Shown: positions 16,564 to 25,415, counted from the stretch's first letter. The stretch is 64,000 nucleotides of DNA from Sphingomonas_O antarctica (GCF_965137005.1 NZ_CBCRXM010000002.1:62001-126000), one strand, 5' to 3'. The notes: generated by a model not told the origin, from the sequence alone. Made by a program: numbers and translations.

Positions 16564-17342
16564 CAGGCAGCTTCCTTCAGGCGCGGCAGGCGACCGATGA
16601 CTTCGCGCGCCAACGCAAGATAGGCTTCGGAACCGCTACAGCGCAGGTCGTAAATCAGGGCGGGCAACCCGTGGCTCGGCGCCTCGGACAGACGGACGTT
16701 GCGCGGGATGACGGTCTTGAACACCGTGTCGCCAAGGCAGGCGCGGACATCGTCGGCGACCTGTTCGGTGAGCTTGTTACGGCGATCGTACATCGTCAGC
16801 GCGACGCCGAGAATGTGCAGGTCGCGATTCAACCCGCCCCGCACCCGCTCGACGGTTGAGAGCAGTTGCGACAAGCCTTCGAGCGCGAAGAATTCGCACT
16901 GCATCGGGACAATCAGGCTTTGCGCTGCCACCAAAGCGTTGATGGTCAGCAGTCCCAGCGACGGCGGGCAATCGACCAGCATGATATCCCAGCGCGGCGG
17001 CGCGGTGGCCAGAGCATCGGCCAGGCGGTGCGTACGGCGCTCGGCATGCGACAATTCGACTTCGGCCCCCGACAGATCGACGGTTGCCGGAACGACATCG
17101 AGGCGGGGCACGCGGCTGGGCATCACGGCATCGGCCAACGTGCAATCGCCGACCAGCACTTCGTATGACGAACGCAATCGGTCCGGGGCGTAAATGCCGA
17201 GGCCGGTCGACGCATTCCCTTGCGGGTCGAGGTCGACGAGCAGAACCCGCTTTCCCGTCGCGGCGAGCGCGGTGGCGAGGTTGATGGCGGTGGTCGTCTT
17301 GCCGACCCCGCCCTTTTGATTGGCGATCGCGATGCGAATCAC
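16563..17342 (-). CDS. parA: chromosome-partitioning ATPase ParA
   Basis: 259 residues from GTG 17342 (IRIAIANQKGGVGKTTTA). Deviant Walker A KGGVGKTTT with the signature Lys, Walker A-prime LVDLDPQGNASTGLG, and MLVDCPPSLGLLT as Walker B. ParA forms ATP-dependent dimers on the nucleoid that pull ParB-parS complexes apart. The GTG overlaps the rsmG stop (GTGA), which sets the start inside a longer open frame. Order rsmG-parA-parB is conserved near bacterial origins. Confidence 0.98.
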   Translation of the reverse strand: MIRIAIANQKGGVGKTTTAINLATALAATGKRVLLVDLDPQGNASTGLGIYAPDRLRSSYEVLVGDCTLADAVMPSRVPRLDVVPATVDLSGAEVELSHAERRTHRLADALATAPPRWDIMLVDCPPSLGLLTINALVAAQSLIVPMQCEFFALEGLSQLLSTVERVRGGLNRDLHILGVALTMYDRRNKLTEQVADDVRACLGDTVFKTVIPRNVRLSEAPSHGLPALIYDLRCSGSEAYLALAREVIGRLPRLKEAA

Positions 17343-17962
17343 TTGCCCCTCCGCCGCACGTCCCGCGCAACGACGATGCCGGCACTGGCATCGGTACGGC
17401 TGGGGACGATGTCGAAACGACCCTGCCACGTCCGCTGCGCGGTTGCCACCTCTTCCGCCGCCGATTTGCCCTTGGGAAAAACGAGAATAGTGCCAGGATG
17501 GGAAAAGGGCTGTGTCATATCGAGCAGCCGGTCGAGCGACGCGACGGCGCGCGCGGTGATAGCATCGAAGGGGCGAGCGGCGACGTTGGCGATGCTGGCG
17601 GTTGCAACGCTGACTTGGTCGAGCACCAGCTTTTTAGCGACTGCCTCGAGAAAGGTCGTGCGGAGTCGGCGGGTATCAACGAGAAGTACAAATACGTTCG
17701 TGAGGATCGCGATCGGGATCCCTGGCAGTCCGGCCCCGCTGCCGATGTCGAGCCATGACCGCGCCTGTGGCGCGTGCGTGACCAATTGCAGCGAATCGGC
17801 AATGTGTCGCGTCCAGATGTCGGGGATAGACGTCTTGGCGATGAGGTTTTGTCGTTCGCTTTCGGCGATGAGCAAATCGACGAAGATTTGCAGCTGCGCG
17901 AATGTTTCACGTGAAACATCCACGCCGGACAGCTCGGACAATGTTTCACGTGAAACAGTCAT
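17339..17962 (-). CDS. rsmG: 16S rRNA (guanine-N7) methyltransferase
   Basis: 207 residues. The start at 17962 overlaps the mnmG stop as ATGA. SAM-binding motif SWLDIGSGAGLPGIPIAI, then VDTRRLRTTFLEAV, typical of RsmG (GidB), which methylates G527 of 16S rRNA. Its first 20 or so residues read MTVSRETLSELSGVDVSRET: each VSRET is the translation of a perfect 16-bp parS site, so the N-terminus is partly dictated by the centromere. The enzyme core begins after these repeats. Confidence 0.95.
   Translation of the reverse strand: MTVSRETLSELSGVDVSRETFAQLQIFVDLLIAESERQNLIAKTSIPDIWTRHIADSLQLVTHAPQARSWLDIGSGAGLPGIPIAILTNVFVLLVDTRRLRTTFLEAVAKKLVLDQVSVATASIANVAARPFDAITARAVASLDRLLDMTQPFSHPGTILVFPKGKSAAEEVATAQRTWQGRFDIVPSRTDASAGIVVARDVRRRGK
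17903..17918. promoter_or_regulatory. parS site (ParB-binding centromere)
   Basis: TGTTTCACGTGAAACA, a perfect 16-bp palindrome identical to the conserved bacterial parS. It lies inside the rsmG coding sequence, where it encodes VSRET, and about 1.3 kb from parB. Confidence 0.97.
17942..17957. promoter_or_regulatory. parS site (ParB-binding centromere)
   Basis: A second perfect TGTTTCACGTGAAACA, 39 bases from the first (start to start) and so 13 codons apart in the same rsmG frame. It encodes the VSRET directly after the initiator Met-Thr. Confidence 0.97.
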
Positions 17963-19692
17963 GCGGCGCGTTTGGCATGGACCATGACGGCGGTCAGCGC
18001 TGCTGGCGTGATGCCGGGAATGCGCTCTGCATGCCGCAAGGTGGTAGGACGAACGCGTTCGAGGCGCTCGATCATCTCGGTCGACAGGCCGGGGACTGCG
18101 GCGAATTGGACATTGTCCAAGGCGCAATCCGACATAGCGCGCTTCTCGAGCTCCGCATGCATACGCGCAATATAGGGTGCGTAGAGCGCATCCTCGGCCA
18201 GCTCTGCCTTGGTGTCATCGTCGGTTCCACCCGCGGCCAATGAGGCGAGTCTATGATCGCCCCATGATGCGCGCTCTACGCCCAGCAAGCCCGCCGACTT
18301 GCCGATCGCGTGAAGCCGGGTCGTCGCATTGTCGGCGCGCAGGGCGAGGCGGTGCTCGGCGCGCGCGGTCATCATGCGATAGGGTTCGCTGACACCGCCA
18401 AGGACCAGATCGTCGATCATGACGCCGATATAGCTGGTGTCGCGCCCGAGAATGAGCGGGGCGAGGCCAAGCGCATGTGCCGCGGCGTTGGCACCGGCCA
18501 CCAAGCCCTGCGCGGCGGCTTCCTCATAGCCCGTCGTGCCGTTGATCTGGCCCGCGCAATACAGCCCAACGATGTTGCGCACGGCGAGATCATGGCCAAG
18601 AACGCGCGGATCGATGTGATCATATTCGACGGCGTAGCCGGGCTCGACAATCTCCACCGCTGCGAGGCCATCAATGGTGCGGAGAAAATCCTGCTGGGCG
18701 TCGACCGGCAGTGAGGTCGAAATGCCGTTGGGGTAAATCAGGGGTGTGTCGAGACCCTCGGGTTCGAGAAAGATCTGATGGCCGTCACGATCGCCAAAGC
18801 GCCGGACCTTGTCCTCGATAGACGGGCAATAGCGTGGGCCGACGCCTTCGATATCGCCCGAATAAAGCGGCGAGCGGTCGGCATTGGCACGGATGACATC
18901 ATGGGTCGCCGCATTGGTGCGGGTGATCGCGCAATGAACTTGTGGCAGAATGCGGCGGCCGAGCGGCGACATCGTCCATGGATCGGGGTCCGAATCTTGT
19001 CGCGGCAGGCGGCTCCAGTCGATGGTGCGGCCGTCGAGGCGCGGCGGGGTGCCGGTCTTGAGGCGGGCGAGTGGCAGCGCGAGACGGCGGAGGGAGTCGG
19101 CGAGAGCAGTCGCGGCGCGTTCTTCGATACGACCACCGGCGAAACGGTCCTCGCCGCGAAACAGGCGGCCGCCGAGGAATGTGCCGGTGGCGAGGATTAC
19201 GGTTGCGGCGGATAGGGTTTGGTCGTTGACGGTGGCACCGGTGATGCGGGCGTTAGTGACAAGGAGGCTCGTTGCCTCTGCCTCGATGACAGTTATGCCC
19301 GCCCCCGCTCGGCTGGGGCCGGGTCGCCCCTCCCGGTGGGAGGGGAGTTGGCCTGCCACTGCGCTGCGGACGAACGCGCCGAATCGCTTGCGGTCGGCCT
19401 GGACGCGCGGCCCCCAAACGGCGCGGCCTTTGGAGCGGTTGAGCATGCGATAATGGATCGCCGCTGCATCGCTCGCGCGACCGAGAATGCCGTCGAGCGC
19501 ATCGACTTCGCGGACCATATGCCCCTTGCCAACGCCACCGATCGCCGGGTTGCACGACATCGCGCCGATTTTGCTCGCATCGAAGGTGATGAGTGCCACC
19601 GACGCACCGCGTCGCGCCGCCGCGCACGCCGCCTCTACGCCCGCATGGCCGCCGCCGATCACGATGACGTCGAAATGTTTCACGTGAAACAA
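17959..19692 (-). CDS. mnmG: tRNA U34 carboxymethylaminomethyl enzyme, FAD subunit
   Basis: 577 residues from TTG 19692 (encoding FHVKHFDVIVIGGGHAG after the start), one base after the mnmE stop; a GTG at 19683 is the alternative. FAD-binding GGGHAGVEAACAAARRG, the MSCNPAIGGVGKGH loop, and ATGTFLGG are diagnostic of MnmG (GidA). With MnmE it modifies U34 of several tRNAs. Two oddities: the start region contains a parS site, and residues encoded by 19300-19347 (LPSHREGRPGPSRAGA) are an extra loop made from a palindromic intergenic repeat inserted in frame between two otherwise adjoining conserved stretches. Confidence 0.96.
   Translation of the reverse strand: MFHVKHFDVIVIGGGHAGVEAACAAARRGASVALITFDASKIGAMSCNPAIGGVGKGHMVREVDALDGILGRASDAAAIHYRMLNRSKGRAVWGPRVQADRKRFGAFVRSAVAGQLPSHREGRPGPSRAGAGITVIEAEATSLLVTNARITGATVNDQTLSAATVILATGTFLGGRLFRGEDRFAGGRIEERAATALADSLRRLALPLARLKTGTPPRLDGRTIDWSRLPRQDSDPDPWTMSPLGRRILPQVHCAITRTNAATHDVIRANADRSPLYSGDIEGVGPRYCPSIEDKVRRFGDRDGHQIFLEPEGLDTPLIYPNGISTSLPVDAQQDFLRTIDGLAAVEIVEPGYAVEYDHIDPRVLGHDLAVRNIVGLYCAGQINGTTGYEEAAAQGLVAGANAAAHALGLAPLILGRDTSYIGVMIDDLVLGGVSEPYRMMTARAEHRLALRADNATTRLHAIGKSAGLLGVERASWGDHRLASLAAGGTDDDTKAELAEDALYAPYIARMHAELEKRAMSDCALDNVQFAAVPGLSTEMIERLERVRPTTLRHAERIPGITPAALTAVMVHAKRAA
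19300..19347 (-). repeat. palindromic repeat (family B half) inserted in frame in mnmG
   Basis: In the gene's direction the 48 bases contain the hairpin CCCCTCCC-acc-GGGAGGGG followed by a GC-rich spacer and CGGGGGCG. The same arrangement (CCCTCCC stem, spacer, GGGGTGGG) is seen in the intergenic elements at 20960 and 38773. It adds exactly 16 codons and keeps the frame. Boundaries are inferred from where the conserved MnmG sequence stops and resumes (VAGQ | GITVIEAEA), so could shift by a codon or two. Confidence 0.7.
19676..19691. promoter_or_regulatory. parS site at the mnmG start
   Basis: Third perfect TGTTTCACGTGAAACA. It overlaps the mnmG initiation codon region, where it encodes FHVKH. 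It is about 5.4 kb from the probable origin. Confidence 0.97.
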
Positions 19693-19693
19693 C

Positions 19694-20944
19694 TCACTTG
19701 CCGAGGCAGAAGCGCCCGAAGAGTGCGTCGAGCATATCCTCGACACCGCTGCGTCCCTGTAACCGATCAAGCGCCATACGCGCCAGTCGCAGCTCCTCAG
19801 CCGCGAAAAGCGGTTCCGTCGCTGCGGCAGCATGGAGGTGCGAGGCGATCTCGCCGAGCGCGCTGCGCTGACGCCGATTGAGGGTCAGGCCATCCTCGCG
19901 CTGGCCCTCACGGGCTTTCGCGATCAGCAAGTCACGCAGCTCGGTCAAACCTTCGCCGGTCTTGGCCGAGAGTCGCAGCCCCGTCTGCTGGATGCCCAAG
20001 TCCGATTTGGCGGCGATCCGCGTGGCACCTGCCGGCCCGCCACCCTCACCAAGCCACAAAACGATGTCGGCGGCGGCGATGGCCGCTTCGGCGCGGCGCA
20101 TGCCTTCGATCTCGATCGCGTCGTCGCTGGCCGCGTGGAGTCCGGCGGTATCAGTGAGAAGCAACGCCACATCCCCAAGACGCACGGGCGCCTCGATAAT
20201 GTCGCGCGTCGTCCCGGCTTGCGGGGTGACGATCGCTGCCTCGCGCCCGGCGAGTGCATTGAGCAATGTCGATTTGCCTGCATTGGGCGGCCCGGCGATG
20301 ACGACGCGCAAACCGTCGCTCAGACGTTCGGCGGGCGGGGCGGACAGCGCGTGCTCGATTTGGCCCGCCAGCGCGGTCAGATCGTCTTCGCGTTCGGGCC
20401 ATGGCACCACGTCGTCCTCGCCATCATAATCGATCGCGGCTTCGATCCGCGCCGCGGCGTCGAGGACATGCTGTCGCCAGCCCGCGATCATGCGCGTCAG
20501 CGTGCCGCCGGTCATCGCCATCGCCGCACGTCGTTGCGCCTCGGTTTCGGCGGCGAGGAGATCGGCGAGACCTTCAGCTTGGTTCAGATCCAGACAACCG
20601 TTGGCGAAGGCGCGGCGGGTGAATTCGCCGGGTTCGGCCGGACGGAGATTTGGGATGCCGGCGAGCGCTTCGAGGACCGCGGCGACGGTGGCGCGCCCGC
20701 CGTGAAGGTGGAGTTCGGCAACATCCTCGCCCGTCGCGCTGGCCGGGCCGGGGAAGGTCAGGACGAGCGCGGTGTCGAGCGTTTGCCCGTTATAGTGTAA
20801 GGTTGATAGGGTTGCTTTGCGCGCGGTAAAGTCTTTGCTCGTCAGTGACTTAACAGCGTTTAGTGCATCTGGTCCGCTGATCCGCACGACGGCAATTGCG
20901 GCGGGTGGCGCGCCGCTGGAAAGGGCGAAGATCGTGTCGGTCAT
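19694..20944 (-). CDS. mnmE: tRNA U34 modification GTPase MnmE
   Basis: 416 residues starting MTDTIFALSSGAPPAAIAV, the usual MnmE N-terminus of the folate-binding domain. An embedded Ras-like G domain has GPPNAGKSTLLNAL (P-loop), AGTTRDIIE (switch I) and LTDTAGLHA (G3). The C-terminal FCLGK contains the invariant Cys needed for tRNA modification. Works as a complex with MnmG, encoded directly downstream. First gene of the mnmE-mnmG-rsmG-parA-parB operon; a palindromic repeat element lies just upstream, in the probable promoter region. Confidence 0.97.
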   Translation of the reverse strand: MTDTIFALSSGAPPAAIAVVRISGPDALNAVKSLTSKDFTARKATLSTLHYNGQTLDTALVLTFPGPASATGEDVAELHLHGGRATVAAVLEALAGIPNLRPAEPGEFTRRAFANGCLDLNQAEGLADLLAAETEAQRRAAMAMTGGTLTRMIAGWRQHVLDAAARIEAAIDYDGEDDVVPWPEREDDLTALAGQIEHALSAPPAERLSDGLRVVIAGPPNAGKSTLLNALAGREAAIVTPQAGTTRDIIEAPVRLGDVALLLTDTAGLHAASDDAIEIEGMRRAEAAIAAADIVLWLGEGGGPAGATRIAAKSDLGIQQTGLRLSAKTGEGLTELRDLLIAKAREGQREDGLTLNRRQRSALGEIASHLHAAAATEPLFAAEELRLARMALDRLQGRSGVEDMLDALFGRFCLGK

Positions 20945-20959
20945 TGCGTGAACCAGACG

Positions 20960-21062
20960 CCCCTCCCGCTTGCGGGAGGGGCAGCTCGCGCAGCGAGCGG
21001 GGTGGGGAGAGCAGGACTCTGCCCACCCTGGTCCTGCGGACCTGTCCCCCCCGCGTGCGGGG
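20960..21062. repeat. family B palindromic repeat, inverted pair
   Basis: Two facing halves. The left half is CCCCTCCCGC-tt-GCGGGAGGGG (20960-20981), spacer, GGGGTGGGG (near 20998-21007). The right half is its mirror: CCCACCC (21022-21028), spacer, CTGTCCCCC and a hairpin CCCCGC-gt-GCGGGG (21049-21062). It fills the gap between mnmE and DUF6489 and has no reading frame. Confidence 0.7.
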
Positions 21063-21082
21063 TGGACGTCTTTTGCATGACT

Positions 21083-21328
21083 CTAGCCGTCCGACTTGCC
21101 GCCAGGCGTGCGGGTCATGTCGAACAGCCCCTGCCACAGCTTCATCGCGCCATCGCCCATCGGCGACCAGCTCTTGAACATGTCCTGCACCATCGCGGGG
21201 GTGACGCCGTCGCGCATCGCTTCCTTGATGCGGCCGAGATAGGCTTCGTGGACCGATTCCATGTCGGGCAGTCCGAGAAACGCACGCGCCTCTTGCGGCG
21301 TACAATCGACGTCGACGGTGAATTTCAT
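21083..21328 (-). CDS. DUF6489 family small protein
   Basis: 81 residues, beginning MKFTVDVDCTPQEARAFLGL, then DMESVHEAYLGRIKEAM and DMFKSWSPMGDGAMKLWQGL. I recognise it as the DUF6489 family common in sphingomonads. It is soluble, with no signal or membrane segment; the central helix-rich part and aromatic end suggest a small structural or regulatory protein, perhaps nucleoid- or granule-associated, but this is a guess. It follows terC by three bases and is probably co-transcribed with it. Confidence 0.82.
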   Translation of the reverse strand: MKFTVDVDCTPQEARAFLGLPDMESVHEAYLGRIKEAMRDGVTPAMVQDMFKSWSPMGDGAMKLWQGLFDMTRTPGGKSDG

Positions 21329-21331
21329 ACG

Positions 21332-21991
21332 CTACGCCCCCATCAGCCGGGCGGCGTGCGGCGCGACATCGTGCCAGCCTTCCCAGATCATCTTGGTGGC
21401 AACATACAGGATCATCGCCAGACCGATATAGGCGATCCAATGATACCGCTGGACCAGTCGCGCAACGATGTTGGCGGCGAGACCCATGATCGTCACCGAG
21501 AATAACAGCCCGAACAGCAACACCGTCGGATGCTCGCGCGCGGCGGCGGCGACCGCGAGGACGTTGTCGAGGCTCATCGACAGATCGGCGATGGTGATCT
21601 GGATCGCCGCCTGAAGGAAGGTTTTGCCGCGCGGCGGGCCTTCTACTGCGGTCGTGCGCTCGTCGTCGGCCACGCCTTTCTGTACCGGCGGATGCAGCTC
21701 GCGGTACATTTTCCATGCGACCCACAGGAGGAGCAGACCGCCGGCGAGGAGGAGGCCGGTCACCTTGAGGAGCGCCGTGGCGAGGAACGCGAAGCCGATC
21801 AGGAACACCAGCGCCATCGCGACGCCGAGCATGATCACCTTCTTGCGCTCGCGTTCGGGCAATCCGCCGGCGAGCGTGCCCATGATCACGACATTGTCGC
21901 CGGCCATGGTCAGGTCGATGAAAATGACCTGCAGCAGCGTGGCGAGACCCGCGGCGGAGAAGGCGTCGGCGAAATCGAGGGCGGGGATCAT
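21332..21991 (-). CDS. TerC-family integral membrane protein
   Basis: 219 residues with about seven hydrophobic segments. The acidic membrane motifs FIDLTMAGDNVVIMGTLAGG (residues near 24-43) and ADLSMSLDNVLAVAAAA are the two halves of the TerC repeat and probably bind metal. TerC proteins are linked to tellurite resistance and, in other bacteria, to manganese export or metallation of secreted enzymes. A cytosolic loop (ERTTAVEGPPRGK) separates the repeats. It shares a strand with rho but hairpins lie between them. Confidence 0.92.
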   Translation of the reverse strand: MIPALDFADAFSAAGLATLLQVIFIDLTMAGDNVVIMGTLAGGLPERERKKVIMLGVAMALVFLIGFAFLATALLKVTGLLLAGGLLLLWVAWKMYRELHPPVQKGVADDERTTAVEGPPRGKTFLQAAIQITIADLSMSLDNVLAVAAAAREHPTVLLFGLLFSVTIMGLAANIVARLVQRYHWIAYIGLAMILYVATKMIWEGWHDVAPHAARLMGA

Positions 21992-22014
21992 GGCAATGCC
22001 CTACGCAACCAGCG

Positions 22015-22059
22015 CGTCATGGGCAAAGCCCATGACGTCGAACGCGGCAAACGCCGCGT
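22015..22059. repeat. two tandem hairpins between terC and rho
   Basis: CGTCATGGGC-aaa-GCCCATGACG (22015-22037) and ACGCGGC-aaac-GCCGCGT (22042-22059), both perfect. No T-run on either strand. They may be stabilising or Rho-related structures, or remnants of a repeat. Confidence 0.55.
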
Positions 22060-22074
22060 CGGCCGAGCTGGCCC

Positions 22075-22109
22075 GAGTCCTGCCGCTGCTACGCTACGGC
22101 AGGCCGGAC

Positions 22110-22111
<2 letters not shown>
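22075..22111 (-). terminator. hairpin at the rho stop, probable 3'-end structure
   Basis: GAGTCCTGCCG (22075-22085) pairs with CGGCA and GGACTC (22097-22101 and 22106-22111), leaving a 4-base bulge. It begins at the rho stop codon. There is no T-run, so it may protect the 3' end rather than terminate by itself. Confidence 0.5.
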
Positions 22112-23366
<1,255 letters not shown>

Positions 23367-23516
23367 GTCTTTGTATTTCCGTGAGAGTTTCGGTCTGACC
23401 GAACGGCGTGACCCGAGGACCGGGCGCCGGCTGGGCCGCTCTGAGAGCGGACAGTTGGAGAGTTAGTCATGACGCGTGGGGGCGTCAATCGTTTAGCGTT
23501 GGTGCGTTTCGAGATA

Positions 23517-23615
23517 TGTCGCCCCTGCGCAGGCAGGGGCCTAGATGAACTCTCAACATGAGGTGCAGCCGCTATTTACGAGTTCATTTGGACCCCTGCC
23601 TGCGCAGGGGCGACA
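23517..23615. repeat. family A palindromic repeat, intact copy
   Basis: A perfect 23-bp terminal inverted repeat (23517-23539 against 23593-23615) whose arms begin TGTCGCCCCTGCG and end CGCAGGGGCGACA, with a 53-base centre containing GAACTCTC and ATTTGGACCC. The left arm equals that of the element at 11433. No coding capacity. It lies in the rho-hemJ gap (23367-23636), in which I see no gene. Confidence 0.75.
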
Positions 23616-23636
23616 TGAATTGGTTATGCGCGGTAT

Positions 23637-24089
23637 TTAGAAGGGGCGAACGATGACCATCACAACGGCGATCGCCGCCATCAGCCCGGGGACTTCGTTC
23701 AACAACCGCATCGTGCGGTTCGACAGCAGCGTGCCGCCCTCGGCCAGGCGCTTGGCATAAGCGACCATCCACAGATGGTAGAGCACCAGCAACCCGACCG
23801 CGGCGAATTTGACGTGAAACCAGCCCTCGCCACCGACACCGGTGTTGAGCACCAGCGACAGGCCGAGCACCCAGGTGATGACCAGCGACGGGTTGAGGAT
23901 CAGGCGGATCAGCCGCGCTTCACGCTCTTCCCAGACTTTCCATTCGCTGGTGCCGCTGCGTGCTTCCTGATGATAGGCATAGAAGCGCGGCAGCATGAAC
24001 AACCCGGCCATCCAGAAGATGACGAAGACGACATGCGCCGCCTTGACCCAGGGATACCAGCTGCCAAGCCAACCGATCATGTCGGGCAT
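23637..24089 (-). CDS. hemJ: protoporphyrinogen IX oxidase HemJ
   Basis: 150 residues and four membrane helices. Begins MPDMIGWLGSWYPWVKAAHV; the His in KAAHVVFVIFWMAGLF and in YAYHQEARS are the conserved haem-ligating or catalytic residues of HemJ (UPF0093). HemJ is the oxygen-independent-type replacement for HemG/HemY used by most Alphaproteobacteria in the second last step of haem synthesis. Its ATG overlaps the hemE stop by one base (TGATG), fixing the start inside a longer frame and supporting the pathway assignment. Confidence 0.94.
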   Translation of the reverse strand: MPDMIGWLGSWYPWVKAAHVVFVIFWMAGLFMLPRFYAYHQEARSGTSEWKVWEEREARLIRLILNPSLVITWVLGLSLVLNTGVGGEGWFHVKFAAVGLLVLYHLWMVAYAKRLAEGGTLLSNRTMRLLNEVPGLMAAIAVVMVIVRPF

Positions 24090-25126
24090 CAGCCGCGCAC
24101 CCGCTCCAGCAATTGGTCGACATGCGCGATCGGGGTGTCCTGCAGGATGCCGTGGCCCAGATTGAAGATGTGGGGACGACCGGCAAAGGCTGCAAGAATG
24201 CGGTCGGTAGCGCGCGCCAAGGTGTCGCCGCCGGTGATCAGCGCGAGCGGATCGAGATTGCCCTGCAGCGGCAGATCCCTGGGGAATTCGCGCGCGGCCC
24301 ATTCGGGATCGATCGTCTCGTCCAGCCCCAGCGCATCGACGCCGGTACCGCGGGCATAATCGACCAGCTTCGCACCCGCGCCCTTGGGAAAGCCAATGAT
24401 CGGGGTGTCGGGATGCCGCGCCTTCACCGCGCGAACGATCGCCGCGTTGGGCGCGATGACCCAATCGGCGAATTGTTGTGGCGACAGACTCCCCGCCCAA
24501 CTGTCGAACAACTGGATCGCGTCGGCCCCCGCCAGAATCTGGCCCGAGAGATACTCGACCGTCGCGGCGACGATCGCGTCGATCAGCGCGCCGAATTTGA
24601 CCGGGTCGCGATAGGCCAGGCGACGCGCGGCGGACTGGTCCTTCGACCCTTGCCCCGCGACCATGTAGGTGGCGACGGTCCACGGACTGCCGGCAAAGCC
24701 CAGCATGGTCGTTTCGGGGGCCAGCGCGGCCTTCACCTGCCGCACCGTCTGAAACACGCTCTCACCGCTGCCCAGCGGCTCCCGCAACGCGGTCATGTCG
24801 CCATCGAGCAATGGCGGGGCGAGGCGCGGGCCTTCGCCTTCCTCGAACCATAATTTCTGGCCCATGATATGCGGGACGACGAGGATGTCCGAAAACAGGA
24901 TCGCGCCATCGAAACCGAACCGGCGGAGCGGCTGAATGGTCACTTCGGCGGCGGCATCGGGATCGTAGACCAGGTCGAGGAACCCGCCCTTTTCGGCCCG
25001 CAATGCGCGATATTCGGGCAGGTAACGCCCCGCCTGACGCATCAGCCACATCGGCGGCACTTTGGGAATTTCACCGCGCAGCACGCCGAGCAGGGGTTTG
25101 GTCGATAGGTCGGGCAGCGCAGTCAT
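24089..25126 (-). CDS. hemE: uroporphyrinogen decarboxylase
   Basis: 345 residues. The signature PPMWLMRQAGRYLPEYRALR lies near residues 20-39 and GFAGSPWTVATYMVAGQGSKD further on, both invariant in HemE; the catalytic Asp is in ILFSDILVVP. It decarboxylates uroporphyrinogen III to coproporphyrinogen III. Operon with hemJ. In Caulobacter and other Alphaproteobacteria the replication origin adjoins hemE; the same seems true here, with the AT-rich stretch starting at its initiation codon. Confidence 0.98.
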   Translation of the reverse strand: MTALPDLSTKPLLGVLRGEIPKVPPMWLMRQAGRYLPEYRALRAEKGGFLDLVYDPDAAAEVTIQPLRRFGFDGAILFSDILVVPHIMGQKLWFEEGEGPRLAPPLLDGDMTALREPLGSGESVFQTVRQVKAALAPETTMLGFAGSPWTVATYMVAGQGSKDQSAARRLAYRDPVKFGALIDAIVAATVEYLSGQILAGADAIQLFDSWAGSLSPQQFADWVIAPNAAIVRAVKARHPDTPIIGFPKGAGAKLVDYARGTGVDALGLDETIDPEWAAREFPRDLPLQGNLDPLALITGGDTLARATDRILAAFAGRPHIFNLGHGILQDTPIAHVDQLLERVRG

Positions 25127-25274
25127 CCCTTACAAAATAGAGTCTTTTAGAATCTAGGTTGATGAGTGTTGTTGGCGGACGTCGAGCGGGGTTTATGCGG
25201 GTCGGGCGAATCTGCCAACAGCTTGCGTGATCCGCGGGCCCGCAAATCCGCCGAGTCGCGCGGCGCAACTCCCG

Positions 25275-25283
25275 CTATCCACA
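25275..25283 (+). promoter_or_regulatory. DnaA box (CTATCCACA)
   Basis: One mismatch from the consensus TTATCCACA; it joins an inverted CAGCTGTGG to make a 12-bp palindrome. Confidence 0.65.
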
Positions 25284-25305
25284 GCTGTGGGCGGAATCGC
25301 CGGCC

Positions 25306-25314
25306 TGTGGACAA
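25306..25314 (-). promoter_or_regulatory. DnaA box (TTGTCCACA)
   Basis: One mismatch from TTATCCACA, read on the minus strand, 22 bases from the first box and facing it. Confidence 0.65.
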
Positions 25315-25398
25315 GCGCGGGTGCGAATCATCGGCGGAGTCCGCGGAAATTTGGCGGGACGGTCATCCCCATTGCTGCCCTCGCCTTTCCCCCCAAAG

Positions 25399-25407
25399 TT
25401 ATGCACA
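25399..25407 (+). promoter_or_regulatory. DnaA box (TTATGCACA)
   Basis: Fits the TTATNCACA consensus exactly; nine bases before the ppsR start, so bound DnaA would also affect ppsR expression. Confidence 0.65.
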
Positions 25408-25415
25408 GGTGACGG

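Larger units (their letters stand above)
25127..25415. other. probable replication origin (oriC)
   Basis: A 289-base gap between the divergent hemE and ppsR. An unusually AT-rich stretch (about 25129-25173) could be the unwinding element. DnaA-box-like sites are CTATCCACA (25275-25283), TGTGGACAA (25306-25314, TTGTCCACA on the other strand) and TTATGCACA (25399-25407). The first is part of a perfect palindrome CCACAGCTGTGG (25279-25290). Adjacency to hemE and the parABS cluster 5-8 kb away match known alphaproteobacterial origins. No clear CtrA site (TTAA-N7-TTAA) is seen. Confidence 0.75.

Noticed and set aside
20850..21725. A 291-codon frame across DUF6489 and terC
   Set aside because: It is out of frame with both recognised proteins and has an Arg-rich shadow composition.
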